A model generated the notes under the pieces. It was given only the letters and a program-made list of their open reading frames with translations. It did no database searches and was not told where the DNA came from. DNA of 6,553 nucleotides from an uncultured Bacteroidota bacterium (lineage in GTDB: Bacteria; Bacteroidota; Bacteroidia; Bacteroidales; P3), in NCBI GenBank assembly GCA_900545215.1, contig UQXW01000071.1, positions 1 to 6,553 on the forward strand, read 5' to 3'. The translations under genes and the position numbers were made by a program. The first letter of the stretch is position 1. Each line of letters begins with the position of its first letter. Below, one piece after another: positions 6,368 through 6,553 of this stretch.

Positions 6368-6553
6368 TTACAAATGCAACTTATCGGTTAGACCATTCGT
6401 TATGGTTGCAAAATTAGCGAAAAAATATTCCGGTGAAGTTAGAATGCCGAGCTTTTTTCTCAGTCTGTTGTTCAATCTGTTCCGAATGAAAATCATCTAA
6501 CGAACGGTGTTACGAACGTTCTTCTTGGGCAAAAGTCCGATAAATCCTCATGT
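6368..6553 (-). pseudogene. Decayed C-terminal remnant of an IS30-family transposase
   Basis: One minus-strand frame from the window edge to TAA at 6368-6370 carries the signature of the C-terminus of IS30-like DDE transposases: GFIGLLPKKN, then FIRNRLNNRLRKKLG, then LTSPEYFFANF. Intact family members read roughly NGLIRQYLPKK, LNNRPRKRLG, and TPxExFF. The frame is broken by TGA at 6548-6550 and TAG at 6497-6499, and the usual LNNRPRK is changed to LNNRLRK, so it cannot make a functional enzyme. The third catalytic Glu of the family sits just before the NGLIR segment and would lie at or beyond the right edge of the window. Whether the rest of the element continues outside the window is unknown. 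The identification rests on short motifs recognised by eye over about 60 codons. Confidence 0.72.

Noticed and set aside
6402..6417. TAATTTTG on the minus strand as a further -7 promoter
   Set aside because: It matches TAnnTTTG but lies inside the transposase remnant's coding frame (FFANFAT) and would fire into the 3' end of the secreted-protein gene with no reading frame to serve; chance match in AT-rich DNA is more likely.

Overview
The window looks like chromosomal DNA of a Bacteroidota species, most likely Bacteroidales. Three things support this. Four promoters fit the Bacteroidetes -7 element TAnnTTTG, while classical -10 boxes and strong Shine-Dalgarno sites are lacking. The topoisomerase IV subunit B has the wording typical of that phylum (LRPGMYIGKLGDG, FSLRGKP, YILQTPLFRVRNK). 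The remaining genes are a lipoprotein-type M3 dipeptidase, an EamA transporter and secreted proteins with Bacteroidetes-style signal peptides. The genus cannot be fixed from this stretch.

Layout: positions 64-3185 carry two genes on the minus strand, a Dcp-like M3 peptidyl-dipeptidase lipoprotein (64-2166) and, upstream of it, an EamA/DMT-family permease (2259-3185). Each has its own promoter, so they need not form an operon. A short divergent intergenic region (3186-3315) holds back-to-back promoters. From 3316 the genes run on the plus strand: a small secreted protein that looks like only the N-terminal region of M6-family metalloproteases (3316-3711), parE with its own promoter very close to the start codon (3760-5634), and 12 bases after it a secreted protein with two Asp-rich DxDGDG calcium-loop motifs (5647-6309). 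The right edge (about 6343-6553) holds the decayed 3' end of an IS30-like transposase on the minus strand, with two in-frame stops.

The genes do not form one pathway. parE is a core replication and segregation gene. The peptidase and permease may serve peptide and metabolite turnover. The two small secreted proteins flanking parE have no established function. The points most worth checking are the stand-alone M6 N-terminal domain, the near-leaderless start of parE, the tight coupling of parE to an unrelated secreted protein, and the IS30 scar. I found no CRISPR array, tRNA, rRNA or intact defence or mobile system, and nothing that clearly amounts to a new multi-gene system.
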